Assembly: GCF_013294115.1 (NCBI RefSeq) | Contig: NZ_JABSNP010000012.1 | Coordinates: 1-64,000, forward strand | Length of the DNA: 64,000 bases | Direction: 5' to 3' | From: Hymenobacter caeli | Lineage (GTDB): Bacteria > Bacteroidota > Bacteroidia > Cytophagales > Hymenobacteraceae | In this document: in pieces, positions 8,552 to 17,445 of the stretch | Position numbering within the stretch: the first letter of the stretch is position 1 | Layout: each line of letters begins with the position of its first letter | Program-made: the position numbers and the translations under genes | Notes under the pieces: model-generated | Databases searched by the model: none | What the model was told of the DNA's origin: nothing | What the model saw: the letters and a program-made list of their open reading frames with translations, nothing else

Positions 8552-8614
8552 TAATGAGCAATTACTGATTCCCAGTCACTACCTTTTTGCTCATTGCTCA
8601 TTGTTAATTATTAA
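8522..8614. repeat. AT-rich inverted repeat interrupted by the IS
   Basis: An imperfect inverted repeat of the 'attgctcattgttaatt' type: 8532-8566 (GACAGTGAGCAGTTAGTAAT...) pairs loosely with 8587-8614. Its outer left end GGTAATTAAACAATTGAC matches the complement of the right end only when the IS is removed (…CATTGTTAATTA joined to TTAATTACC at 9363-9371). It overlaps the 3' end and stop of the PglD-like gene. Confidence 0.65.
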
Positions 8615-9360
8615 GGGGCTTAGGAAGCAAAATTCAGAAATTGGGGCGTAACTTCTTGTTATGCAACCCGCTAACCGCTATTATAAGTGCAGCAAACTTT
8701 CGGAGGTCAAATTTCGCTACTTGCTGCGGCTCTTTGCCCTGGATTTGACGGCCTCGGATGCGGCCCGCCTCACGGGCCTGAGCACGCGTGCCGTCAACGC
8801 GCTCTACCTGCGGCTGCGCCACCGATTCCTGGTCTGGAACCCGGTGCCGGCCGAGCTGGCTGGGGCCATCGAACTCGACGAAAGTTACTTCGGCCCGCGG
8901 CGGGTGCGCGGCAAACGGGGCCGGGGCGCGAGCGGCAAAACCATTGTCTTTGGCCTGTTCAAACGCGGCGGGCAGGTGTACACGGAAATCGTCCCCGATT
9001 GCTCGAAAAAGACGCTGCAAGCCATTATTCGCGGCAAAATCAACGTCTCGGCCATGGTCAACACCGACGGCTGGCGCGGCTACGACGGGTTGGTGGACGT
9101 GGGCTTCGACCGCCACTTCCGCGTCCGCCACGGCCGGGACGAATTTGTTCAGGGGGCCTCGCACATCAACGGCATCGAGTCCTTCTGGAGCTTCGCCAAA
9201 GCCCGCCTTCAACAGTTCAAAGGCGTGCCCAAACACACCTTTTTGCTCCACCTGAAAGAGTCCGAATTTCGCTTCAATCATCGCTACGAAAACCTCTATA
9301 AATTGCTCCTTAAATTACTTCGTCAACAACCCCTCTGAACCAGTTTGCTTCCCAAGCCCC
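8615..9360 (+). mobile_element. complete IS1595-family insertion sequence (746 bp)
   Basis: Terminal inverted repeats of 17 bp are visible: 8615-8631 (GGGGCTTAGGAAGCAAA) and the complement of 9344-9360 (GGGGCTTGGGAAGCAAA), one mismatch. A short direct repeat TTATTAA flanks both ends (8608-8614 and 9361-9367), consistent with target duplication, although one base shorter than the 8 bp usual for IS1595. The size and the single transposase gene fit the IS1016-like subgroup. It separates the PglD-like and PglE-like genes. Both ends and the gene look intact, so it may be active. Confidence 0.9.
8661..9338 (+). CDS. IS1595-family (IS1016-like) transposase
   Basis: 225 residues, uninterrupted. An N-terminal helix-turn-helix-like part (KLSEVKFRYLLRLF, TASDAARLTGLSTRAVNALY) is followed by an ISXO2-like DDE-type domain: IELDESYFGPRRVRGKRGRG (first Asp), NTDGWRGYDGL (second Asp) and HINGIESFWSFAKARLQQF (third catalytic region), ending KESEFRFNHR. 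It fills its element and starts 46 bases inside the left terminal repeat. Confidence 0.93.
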   Translation: MQPANRYYKCSKLSEVKFRYLLRLFALDLTASDAARLTGLSTRAVNALYLRLRHRFLVWNPVPAELAGAIELDESYFGPRRVRGKRGRGASGKTIVFGLFKRGGQVYTEIVPDCSKKTLQAIIRGKINVSAMVNTDGWRGYDGLVDVGFDRHFRVRHGRDEFVQGASHINGIESFWSFAKARLQQFKGVPKHTFLLHLKESEFRFNHRYENLYKLLLKLLRQQPL

Positions 9361-9376
9361 TTATTAATTACCGTTA

Positions 9377-10531
9377 GTGCGTAGCCAAGACCACGACCGC
9401 CTGTACCTGTCGCCGCCCCACCTCGGCCGCCACGAGCTGAACTACGTGCACAAGGCCATCGAAGACAACTGGGTGGCCCCGGTGGGCCCCAACCTGGATG
9501 GCTTCGAGGCCGACATCTGCGCGGCGGTGGGGATACCGTTTTGCGTGGCCCTGAACTCGGGCACGGCGGCCCTGCACCTGGGGCTGCTGCTGCTGGGCGT
9601 GGGCCCCGGCGACGAAGTGCTGTGCCCGTCGTTCACGTTCGTGGCCACGGCCAGCGCCGTGCGCTACTGCGGGGCCGCGCCGGTATTCGTTGACAGCGAA
9701 TACGACACCTGGAACATCTGCCCCCAGCGCCTGCGCGAGGCCATCGAGGACCGGCTCCGGCGCGGCAAAAAGCCCAAGGCGCTGCTGCTGGTGCATTTGT
9801 ACGGCATGCCGGCCAAGGTGCCCGAAGTACTGGCTCTGGCGGCGGAATTTGACATCCCGGTGCTGGAGGACGCGGCCGAGGCCCTGGGCAGCTGCTGGGA
9901 GGGCCAGCCGCTGGGCAGCTTCGGGCGGGTGGGCGTGTTCTCGTTCAACGGCAACAAAATCCTGACCACCAGCGGCGGCGGGGCCCTCGTGGCCCACGAC
10001 CGGGCCCTGGCCGAGCGGGCCCGCTTCCTGGCCACCCAGGCCAAGGACGACGCCCCCCACTACCAGCACGCGGAGGTGGGCTACAACTACCGGCTGAGCA
10101 ACATCCTGGCCGGCATCGGGCGCGGCCAGATGGAGCTGCTGGCCGACCGGGTGAAGCGCCGCCGCGAAATTTTTGCCTGGTACCGCGAGCACCTGGCCGC
10201 CCTGCCCGGCCTGGCCGTGGGCCCCGCCGAGCCCCCCGGGGCCCGGGCCAACCGCTGGCTCACCACCGTGCTCCTCGCCCCGCCCGCCCCGGACGCCGCC
10301 CCCGCCCCGCCCCCCGAAGCCCTGCGCCGGGCCCTCGAAGCCCACAACATCGAAAGCCGGCCCCTGTGGAAGCCCATGCACTTGCAGCCGCTCTTCGCCG
10401 ACGCGCCGATGTACGGCGGCGCGGTGTGCACCGACTTGTTTGCCCGGGGACTGTGCCTGCCCAGCGGCACCGCCATGACGGAGGCCGACCTGCGCCGCGT
10501 GGCCGGGGCCCTGCGGGAGGCCTTCGGCTAA
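9377..10531 (+). CDS. DegT/DnrJ/EryC1 (PglE-like) sugar aminotransferase
   Basis: 384 residues from a GTG start 16 bases after the IS. A PLP-dependent aminotransferase of nucleotide-sugar biosynthesis, converting a 4-keto-sugar to the 4-amino-sugar with glutamate. Motifs: ALNSGTAALHLGLLLLGV (PLP phosphate site), EVLCPSFTFVATA, LEDAAEALGS and FSFNGNKILTTSGGGALV with Schiff-base Lys 194. In bacillosamine-type pathways this enzyme makes the substrate of the PglD acetyltransferase encoded upstream. There is little room for an original promoter between the IS and the GTG, so expression may depend on read-through from the IS or the upstream genes. Confidence 0.92.
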   Translation: MRSQDHDRLYLSPPHLGRHELNYVHKAIEDNWVAPVGPNLDGFEADICAAVGIPFCVALNSGTAALHLGLLLLGVGPGDEVLCPSFTFVATASAVRYCGAAPVFVDSEYDTWNICPQRLREAIEDRLRRGKKPKALLLVHLYGMPAKVPEVLALAAEFDIPVLEDAAEALGSCWEGQPLGSFGRVGVFSFNGNKILTTSGGGALVAHDRALAERARFLATQAKDDAPHYQHAEVGYNYRLSNILAGIGRGQMELLADRVKRRREIFAWYREHLAALPGLAVGPAEPPGARANRWLTTVLLAPPAPDAAPAPPPEALRRALEAHNIESRPLWKPMHLQPLFADAPMYGGAVCTDLFARGLCLPSGTAMTEADLRRVAGALREAFG

Positions 10532-10633
10532 GGGCCCGCGGCGCGTTTGGAACCATTATTGCCTGGGAGCGGGGCCCGCAGACTACCGCCAGCTGCCATT
10601 TGCCGTTAAAGGCCCAGCTCTTTTCGTTTCCTC

Positions 10634-11155
10634 ATGAAAAACCTTCGCTTTCTCGCCGCGCTGCTGTTCGTGCTACCCGTGGCCGCCAAGGCCCAAACCA
10701 AGCCGGCCACCACCCAGCAGGTAACTGAAGTAACCGAAGACCTGGACCCGGCCACGGGCAAGGTCGTGCGCCGCACTACCCGCACCACCACCGTGCCGGC
10801 GGGCACGGCCTTGCCCACCAGAACGACCGCGGCCGACGCGCCCGCAACCCGGGCCAGCGACGCCCAGGTATCGGACTTCTTCCGGGAAAAAACCACCGTG
10901 GGAACCCTCACCGCCCCCGCGCTGCTCGACGCCTACGCCCGCTTCATCGAGAAAGTACGCGCCGACCGCCGCACCTGGAACGCGGCCAACTGGTCGGCGG
11001 CCGCGGCCGTGCTCAGCAGCCTCAACGGCCGCTACGAACAGGTGCGGGCCAACTTCGTGCTCGACGACAAGGTGACCATCCGTTCGCAGCAGGCCGAGTT
11101 CCAGACCCTGCGCACCGCCCGCCAGCTTTCCGACCAAGTGTCGGACAAACTGTAG
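10634..11155 (+). CDS. secreted protein of unknown function
   Basis: 173 residues with a clear signal peptide (MKNLRFLAALLFVLPVAAKAQ, cleavage after AKA). A Thr-rich, low-complexity stretch follows (~22-70), then a helical C-terminal half (~75-173) with REKTTVGTLTAPALLDAYAR and RADRRTWNAANWSAAAAVL. I do not recognise a family. It is predicted to be periplasmic or outer-membrane associated. It lies alone between the aminotransferase and the NmrA-like gene. Confidence 0.8.
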   Translation: MKNLRFLAALLFVLPVAAKAQTKPATTQQVTEVTEDLDPATGKVVRRTTRTTTVPAGTALPTRTTAADAPATRASDAQVSDFFREKTTVGTLTAPALLDAYARFIEKVRADRRTWNAANWSAAAAVLSSLNGRYEQVRANFVLDDKVTIRSQQAEFQTLRTARQLSDQVSDKL

Positions 11156-11221
11156 GCGGGCCCCGGGCCTGAACACCGGGCCGGGCCGCCGGGTTGTGGC
11201 CCTTCACCGTCCGCGCCCTTC

Positions 11222-12109
11222 ATGCCCGTTTCCAAACCGACTGTCCTCATCACCGGTGCCACCGGCCAGATCGGGGGCGACACCCTGCGCCGCCTCCGCG
11301 CCGACGATTCCATTACGCCCGTGGCCGCGGTGCGCTCGGCCGCAAAGGCGCAGGTGTTTCACGACCAGGGCGTGCGCACCGTTATTCTCGATTTCGATAA
11401 GGAAGAAACCCTGGGCCCCGCTCTGCACGGCATCGACCGGGCCCTGTTGGTGACCGGCTATACCGTGGACATGCTGCGCCAGAGCAAGGCATTTCTCGAC
11501 CAAGCCCAGCGGGCGGGCGTGCAGCACCTGGTGCATCTGGGGGCCTGTGGGCGCGACGACGCCACCGTGGCCCACTGGGCCTGGCACCAGCTCGTGGAGC
11601 GCTACATCGAGTGGCGCGGCTTTTCCTTCACGCACCTGCGCCCCGAAACCTTTATGCAGAACCTGCTGAGCTACGGCGGCACCCAGGTGGTGCGCCAGGG
11701 TCTCATCCAACAGTACGTGGGCGATGCGCGCCTGAGCTGGGTTGATGCCGAAGACGTGGCCCAGGTGGCCGTGCAGGCCCTGCTGCACCCCGAGCGCCAC
11801 GCCGGCCAAACCTACCGCCTGGGCTACGAGGCCAAATCGTACGCCGAAATCGCCGCTACCATGGCCGAAGTGCTGGGCAAGCCCTTCCGCTACGAAGCCC
11901 AGGCCCCCGAGATTTTCCGCGAAAACATGCGCGCCGCCGGGGCCGACATGGCCTACATGGATTGCGTGTACGACCACTACAAGCGCTACGCCGCCCACAC
12001 CATCCCCGGGGCCGACGACACGTTCGACAACTTCCCCGTCCTCACCGGCCAGCAGCCCACTCGGTGGGCCCATTTCGTGCAAAAGCACCGGGCCTCATTT
12101 GATTATTAG
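11222..12109 (+). CDS. NmrA-like NAD(P)-binding protein (atypical SDR)
   Basis: 295 residues. The N-terminal TVLITGATGQIGGDTLRRL is the GxxGxxG dinucleotide-binding turn of atypical short-chain dehydrogenases. The absence of a Tyr-xxx-Lys catalytic pair and motifs such as LVHLGACGRDDATVAHWAWHQ and THLRPETFMQNLL fit the NmrA/NAD(P)H:quinone-type group. These proteins act as redox sensors or as reductases of quinones and other substrates; the substrate cannot be read from sequence. Transcription ends at the hairpin at 12130. Confidence 0.85.
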   Translation: MPVSKPTVLITGATGQIGGDTLRRLRADDSITPVAAVRSAAKAQVFHDQGVRTVILDFDKEETLGPALHGIDRALLVTGYTVDMLRQSKAFLDQAQRAGVQHLVHLGACGRDDATVAHWAWHQLVERYIEWRGFSFTHLRPETFMQNLLSYGGTQVVRQGLIQQYVGDARLSWVDAEDVAQVAVQALLHPERHAGQTYRLGYEAKSYAEIAATMAEVLGKPFRYEAQAPEIFRENMRAAGADMAYMDCVYDHYKRYAAHTIPGADDTFDNFPVLTGQQPTRWAHFVQKHRASFDY

Positions 12110-12129
12110 TGCAGCGTACTGGAAATGAA

Positions 12130-12181
12130 AGCGGCGTTGGCCCGCTTGCCTAATGAATTCGGCAGGCGGGCCAACGCCGCT
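12130..12181. terminator. bidirectional hairpin terminator
   Basis: Arms 12130-12150 and 12161-12181 pair over 21 bp with one G-U-type mismatch around a 10-base loop. It lies between the convergent NmrA-like and PLP-enzyme genes. Confidence 0.8.
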
Positions 12182-12219
12182 GTTGCTTTGCCGTAAGATT
12201 TAGTTGTACGGCCGGGGTC

Positions 12220-13374
12220 TTACCCCAGCGCCTGGGTCAGGTCGGCCAGCAGTTCTTCTACTTCTTCGATGCCCACGCTTAGGCGCACCAGGCCCGGAGT
12301 AATGCCCAGGGCCCGGCGGCGCTCGTCGGGAATGTTGCGGTGCGAGGTGGCCAGCGGGTACGAGCACGACGAATCGACGCCGGCCAGCGACGGGGCCAGC
12401 GGAAACCGCTGACACTTTTGAATAAACGCATCGACGGCCGCGGCCGTGTCGTCGGCCAGCCGGAACGAGAGCATGCCGCCGAACAGGCCGCCCAGCAGCT
12501 GGGCCGCGGCCAGGGCGTGGCCGGGGTCGGCGGGCAGGCCGGGGTAGAACACCTGCCCCACGGCCGGGTGCGCGGCCAGCAGCCGGGCCACGGCCAGGGC
12601 GTTTTCCGAGTGCTGGCGCATGCGCAGGCGCAGGGTTTTGGTGCCGCGCAGGGTCAGCCAGCTTTCCAGCGGGGCCAGGGTGAGGCCGAGGCTGCCGCCC
12701 ACCTGGCGCAGGCGCAGGGCCACGGCCGGGTCGCGGGCCAGCACGAGGCCGGCCGTCACGTCGGAGTGCCCGCCGAGGTACTTGGTGGCCGAGTGCCACA
12801 CCAAATCGGCCCCCCAGCTGAACGGCTGGCTGATGACGGGCGAGGCGAACGTGTTGTCAATCAGCAGCAGTACGCCCTGCGCCTGGCAGGCGGCGGCCAG
12901 CCGGGGCCCGTCGAGCACGGTGAGCAAGGGGTTGCTGAGGGTTTCGGCCAGTACCAGCCTGGTGGTGGGCCGGGCATGAGCGGCAAGGTTGTAGAGGTCG
13001 GCCAGGGGCACGTAGCTCGTTTCAATGCCCAGGCGACTTAACTCGTTGGATAGCAGCACCACCGAGCCGCCGTACAGCTCGGCGGGGCACAGCACGTGGT
13101 CGCCGGCCCGGCAGGTGGCCAGCACGGCGGCCAGCAGCCCGGCCAGGCCCGCGCCGGTGGCCACGCCGGCCATTGCGCCCCCGGCCACGCCCTCAAGCTG
13201 GGCCACGGCGGCCACCAGCTCCTCGGTGTTGGGGTGCTCGGAGCGCGAGTAGCCGTAGCGGCCGCCGCGGCCGGGGGCGGTGTAGTACTCTTCCAGCTCG
13301 GCCAGGGAAGAAAATTTGAAGACCGAGGTTTGGTAGATGGGGGTGACTTTGGGGTGGATGTTGGTCAGGTTCAT
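12220..13374 (-). CDS. Cys/Met-metabolism PLP-dependent enzyme (gamma-synthase/lyase family)
   Basis: 384 residues from the ATG at 13374. A member of the cystathionine gamma-synthase / beta-lyase / O-acylhomoserine sulfhydrylase family (cytoplasm, sulfur amino-acid metabolism). Motifs: RYGYSRSEHPNTEELVAAVA, the PLP Asp in LLIDNTFASPV, Schiff-base Lys 198 in WHSATKYLGGHSD, and LGLTLAPLESWLTLRGTKTL near the active site. The N-terminus reads TPIYQTSVFKF, as in the family. Which reaction it performs cannot be decided by eye. Monocistronic. Confidence 0.9.
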   Translation of the reverse strand: MNLTNIHPKVTPIYQTSVFKFSSLAELEEYYTAPGRGGRYGYSRSEHPNTEELVAAVAQLEGVAGGAMAGVATGAGLAGLLAAVLATCRAGDHVLCPAELYGGSVVLLSNELSRLGIETSYVPLADLYNLAAHARPTTRLVLAETLSNPLLTVLDGPRLAAACQAQGVLLLIDNTFASPVISQPFSWGADLVWHSATKYLGGHSDVTAGLVLARDPAVALRLRQVGGSLGLTLAPLESWLTLRGTKTLRLRMRQHSENALAVARLLAAHPAVGQVFYPGLPADPGHALAAAQLLGGLFGGMLSFRLADDTAAAVDAFIQKCQRFPLAPSLAGVDSSCSYPLATSHRNIPDERRRALGITPGLVRLSVGIEEVEELLADLTQALG

Positions 13375-13657
13375 GGCGGGGGACGGCGGCGGCGGGCCGG
13401 CAAGTGCCAAAGTAACGCCCGAATGCCCGGCTCACCACTGCGCCGGTGGGCCCCCGACGGCGTTTCAGCTGTACTTCGGCCCGGCCCGGGACGGCCGCGC
13501 GGCAAGCCTTGGCCAGGAAGGTCACCAGCCGCGGCACTGGCTGGACAATCCCCATAATTTATGCGCTTGTAACAAGAAAAATAAGTTAAACCTATTGTGA
13601 AAGTTGTCTGAATATTAACGCTAACTTGCTCGCTCAACTCCACCTTCACTAGTATTT

Positions 13658-16600
13658 ATGAGAAGTCTGTTTACTCTCTTGGGAACGTGCCTGGCCACCG
13701 TGCCGCTGCTCACGCAGCTCGGGCCTTCCGCGCACCCCGCCACCCCGGCGGCTACCGTGGCTGCCGGGCCCCGGCCGGTGGCCGACCCCAACTCGCGCAT
13801 CGGCGGCGAGCTGCAGCAACTCTACCAGCAGTGGCACGGCACGGCTGCCCGGGGCGGGGCCCAGCTGGCGGCGGCTTTTCCCGAGCTGAGCGTGGCGGCC
13901 GACGGGGCGGTGCTGGTGCGCATCACGGCCCGCGACGTGGCGGCTTTGCGCCCGGCCCTGCTGGCCCGCGGCTTCGAAATCGTTTCCGACCAGAGCAAGT
14001 TTCACTTCATTGAAGGCCGCCTGCCGGTGAGCGAGCTGGCCCCCGGCACGGCCGGCATCAGCGCCCTGGCGGCGCAGGGCCTGCTGGGCGTGCTGCCGGT
14101 GTTCGACCCGGTGAACAACGCGGGCAAAATCCAGAACCAGGCCGACTTCCTGCTCGAAGCGGCCCGCGTGCGCGCCGTGAAGCCCACCGGCTACGACGGT
14201 ACGGGCGTGCGCATCGGCGTGATGAGCGACTCTTACAACGCCTTGGGCGGCGCAGCGACCGGCGTGGCTTCCGGCGACCTGCCCGCCGGCGTGCAGGTGC
14301 TGCAAGACCCCGCCACCGGCACCGACGAGGGCCGGGCCATGATTGAGCTAATCCACGACCTGGCCCCCGGGGCCGGCAAAGCCTTCAGCGGCATTTACCA
14401 GGGCGAGGCCAACTTCGCCGACCAGATTTACCGCCTGGCCGACCCCACGGTGGCCAACTGCAAAATCATCGTTGACGACATTAGCTACCTCAACGAGCCC
14501 ATGTTCCAGGACGGCGTGATTGCCCAGGCCGTGGAGGAAGTGGTGGCCACGCGCGGCGTGGCCTATTACTCGTCGGCGGGCAACTACGCCGACCAGTCGT
14601 CGGAGTACGCGGCCCCCACCTTCGCCGCCACCACCGGCGGCGCGGCCGATTTGGACTTCGGCCTCTCGACCGGCGCCACCACCGACACGCGCCAGCCGTT
14701 CACCATCGCGGCCTCGGGGGCCTTCCGCCTGGCCATTCAGTGGAGCGACCCGTTTTACACCGCCAACGGCGTGAAGACCGACCTCGACGCCTACCTCGTG
14801 GTGGCCCGCGCCACCGGCGTGGTTATGAAGGGCGACACCGTGGCCCGCGCCACCACCAACAACATCGCCAGCCAGACCCCCGGCGAAATCATCAGCTTCA
14901 CCAACCCCGCCGCGGCCACCAACACGACGTTCAGCCTGGTGCTGAACCGCCGCGCCGGCACCGCCGACCCGGCCCGCGTGAAGTACATCAACTACGGCGC
15001 GTCGTTCACGCCCACCAAGTACTGGACGCACAGCGGCACCGTGACGGGCCACCACGCTTCCGTGAACAGCATGGCGGTGGCGGCGGCGCCCTCCTACAAC
15101 CGCCTCGTCAACGAGTCGTACTCGTCGAAAGGCCTTCCCACCTACTTGTACGGCCCGCTGGGGGCCCCGCTGGCGGCCCCGGTGACGCGCAACAAGCCCG
15201 ACTTTACGTCGATTGACTTCGTGAGCACCACGTTCTTCGGCGGCAACGCCACGCCCGACCCGGCCGACGGCCTGTTCTTCGGCGGCACCTCGGCGGCGGC
15301 TCCCAACGCGGCGGCCGTGGCCGCGCTGCTGCTGCAAGCCCAGCCCGCGCTCACCCAGGCGCAACTCAACGACCGGCTGAAGGCCACTGCCACCGACCTG
15401 CTGACCCCCGGCTACGACGCCCTGACCGGCGCGGGCCTGATTAACGCCTACGCCGCCATCTACGGGCTGCCCTTGGCCACCGCCGCCCCGTTCGTGGAAA
15501 CGTTCGACAACGCCGGCCTCAGCCGCGCCTGGCAGATTGAGGGCCGCGGGGCCGGCCGCTCGCTCGTGCGCACCGACTTCGCGCCCGCCTCGGCCCCCGG
15601 CCAGCTGGTGCTCGACAACTTTATTCCGACCTACACCATCGGGGTGGGCACGAGCGAAGCCACCCTGCGCCTCAACCTGAGCGCCGCGCCCACCACCAGC
15701 TACGTGCTGGCCTTTAAGCACAAGAAGATTCTGGGCGAAACCGACCAGGCCATGCCCGCCACCTTCGCCACCACCAGCCCCACCGACGGCGTGGCCCTCA
15801 GCGTGGACGGCGGCACCAGCTGGTTCCGCCTGGCCGACCTGACCGGCACCAACGCCACCACCGCCTACAAAACGGTGAGCGTGGACCTGACCCAGTTCGC
15901 CACGGCCAACGGCCTGACGCTGGGGGCCGACGTGCGCATCCGCTTTCAGCGCTACGGTGCCTCCTTGCAAGTGGATGCGGCCGTGACCACCCGCCGCGGG
16001 GGCCGTGCCTACGACGACATCACCGTGACGGGCGGCACCGTGGCTCCCATCGCCTACTTCACGTCGTCGGCCACCGCCACGGCCGTCTGCCCCGGCTCCA
16101 CGGTGCAGTTCACCGACGCGTCGCTGCTGACGCCCACGGCCTGGAGCTGGAGCTTCCCCGGCGGCACGCCCGCCACCAGCACCGCTCAAAACCCCGTCGT
16201 GACCTACAACGTGGCCGGCACCTACGGCGCCACGCTGACCGCGACCAACGCCAGCGGCTCGTCCAGCACCACCACCGCAGCGCTGGTCACGGTGTCGGCG
16301 GCGCTGCCGGTGGCCAGCTTCACCGCCCGCCAGGCCCTCATTTGCCCCGGCGGCAAAGCCAGCTTCACCAACACGTCCACGCAGTGCGTGAGTAGCGTCA
16401 GCTGGAGCTTCCCCGGCGGCACGCCGGCCACCAGCACCGCCCAGAACCCCGTCGTGACCTACGCCACGGCCGGCAACTACACCGCCACCCTCACGGCCAC
16501 CAACGCCAACGGCAGCACCACCAAGAGCATTCCGGTGCAGGTGCAGGGCACCGCCCTGGCCGTGCCCTACGCCGAGTCGCTGGCCGCCGGCGTGCCCGCC

Positions 16601-17377
16601 ACCTGGGGCGTCATCAACCCCGACAACAGCTATACCTGGGCCAGCGCGAGCAACGTGCTGCTGAAAGACGGCACCCGCGGCGGCGCGGTGGACATGAACT
16701 TCTACGACTACGGCCCCAAGGTGGGCCAGCGCGACACGCTGCAAACCCCCGCCTTCAACCTGACCCAGCCCCGCGCCTTTTTGCGCTTCGACGTGGCTTA
16801 CGCCGCGGCGGGGCCCGTGGCCGCTGCCAACAACGACTCGCTGGCCGTGGACGTGTACACGTCCTGCACCAACACCCGCCTGGGCCGCGTGTACCTGAAG
16901 TCGGCCGTCAACGGCTTGCCCACCACGCTTTTTCGGCAGGCCGCCTACACGCCCACGGCCGTCAGCCAGTGGCGCACCGAGAACATCGACCTGGCCGCCT
17001 ACCTCAACCAGCAGGTGTACCTGCGCTTCGTGGCCTTCAACCAGTACGGCAACCACCTCTTCCTGAGCAACGTGCGGGTAGAAAACACCGTGCTGGCCGC
17101 CAAAACGGCCCTCGCCGACTCGCCGGCCCTGCAAGCCTACCCGAACCCGGTGGCCGGCGGCCGCAGCCTGACGCTGGCCCTGCCCGCCGCTCCCGGCGCG
17201 GCCACGGTGCGCCTGGTTGACGCCCTGGGCCGCACCACCTGGCAAACCACCGTGGCCCTGAACGCCGCCGCCGCTACCCGCCGCAGCCTGGACGCCCCCC
17301 TGGCTTCCGGCCTCTACACCGTGCTGTGCCAGACGGCCGACGGCCAGCTGTACTCGCGCCGCGTGGTGGTGGAATAA
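13658..17377 (+). CDS. T9SS-secreted subtilase-fold protein with PKD domains
   Basis: 1239 residues. Signal peptide (~1-25), then a propeptide-like part, then a subtilase (S8) fold: Asp 191 in RIGVMSDSYN, an oxyanion-type Asn in YYSSAGNYADQ, and Ser 545 in FGGTSAAAPNAAAVAALLL. At the position of the usual HGT histidine the sequence reads TDEGRAMIELIHDLAPGA, so Glu 225 may replace His, as in sedolisin-type triads. A beta-sandwich domain (~615-790) is followed by two PKD domains (~796-970, each with WSFPGGTPATSTAQNP) and a C-terminal type IX sorting domain (~1155-1239, starting LQAYPNPVAGG). Predicted to be exported by T9SS and anchored or released at the surface. Confidence 0.9.
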   Translation: MRSLFTLLGTCLATVPLLTQLGPSAHPATPAATVAAGPRPVADPNSRIGGELQQLYQQWHGTAARGGAQLAAAFPELSVAADGAVLVRITARDVAALRPALLARGFEIVSDQSKFHFIEGRLPVSELAPGTAGISALAAQGLLGVLPVFDPVNNAGKIQNQADFLLEAARVRAVKPTGYDGTGVRIGVMSDSYNALGGAATGVASGDLPAGVQVLQDPATGTDEGRAMIELIHDLAPGAGKAFSGIYQGEANFADQIYRLADPTVANCKIIVDDISYLNEPMFQDGVIAQAVEEVVATRGVAYYSSAGNYADQSSEYAAPTFAATTGGAADLDFGLSTGATTDTRQPFTIAASGAFRLAIQWSDPFYTANGVKTDLDAYLVVARATGVVMKGDTVARATTNNIASQTPGEIISFTNPAAATNTTFSLVLNRRAGTADPARVKYINYGASFTPTKYWTHSGTVTGHHASVNSMAVAAAPSYNRLVNESYSSKGLPTYLYGPLGAPLAAPVTRNKPDFTSIDFVSTTFFGGNATPDPADGLFFGGTSAAAPNAAAVAALLLQAQPALTQAQLNDRLKATATDLLTPGYDALTGAGLINAYAAIYGLPLATAAPFVETFDNAGLSRAWQIEGRGAGRSLVRTDFAPASAPGQLVLDNFIPTYTIGVGTSEATLRLNLSAAPTTSYVLAFKHKKILGETDQAMPATFATTSPTDGVALSVDGGTSWFRLADLTGTNATTAYKTVSVDLTQFATANGLTLGADVRIRFQRYGASLQVDAAVTTRRGGRAYDDITVTGGTVAPIAYFTSSATATAVCPGSTVQFTDASLLTPTAWSWSFPGGTPATSTAQNPVVTYNVAGTYGATLTATNASGSSSTTTAALVTVSAALPVASFTARQALICPGGKASFTNTSTQCVSSVSWSFPGGTPATSTAQNPVVTYATAGNYTATLTATNANGSTTKSIPVQVQGTALAVPYAESLAAGVPATWGVINPDNSYTWASASNVLLKDGTRGGAVDMNFYDYGPKVGQRDTLQTPAFNLTQPRAFLRFDVAYAAAGPVAAANNDSLAVDVYTSCTNTRLGRVYLKSAVNGLPTTLFRQAAYTPTAVSQWRTENIDLAAYLNQQVYLRFVAFNQYGNHLFLSNVRVENTVLAAKTALADSPALQAYPNPVAGGRSLTLALPAAPGAATVRLVDALGRTTWQTTVALNAAAATRRSLDAPLASGLYTVLCQTADGQLYSRRVVVE

Positions 17378-17396
17378 GCATTCGTTGAGAAACATG

Positions 17397-17433
17397 AAAA
17401 GGGCTACCCAATGGTTGGGTAGCCCTTTTTTTT
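17397..17433. terminator. intrinsic terminator
   Basis: A 15-bp perfect stem (17397-17411 with 17415-17429; loop of 3 bases) runs into eight or more T residues. It ends the protease-like gene and, lying between convergent genes, probably also serves the permease gene (A-run on the other side). Confidence 0.9.
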
Positions 17434-17445
17434 CTTCAGCAGGTG

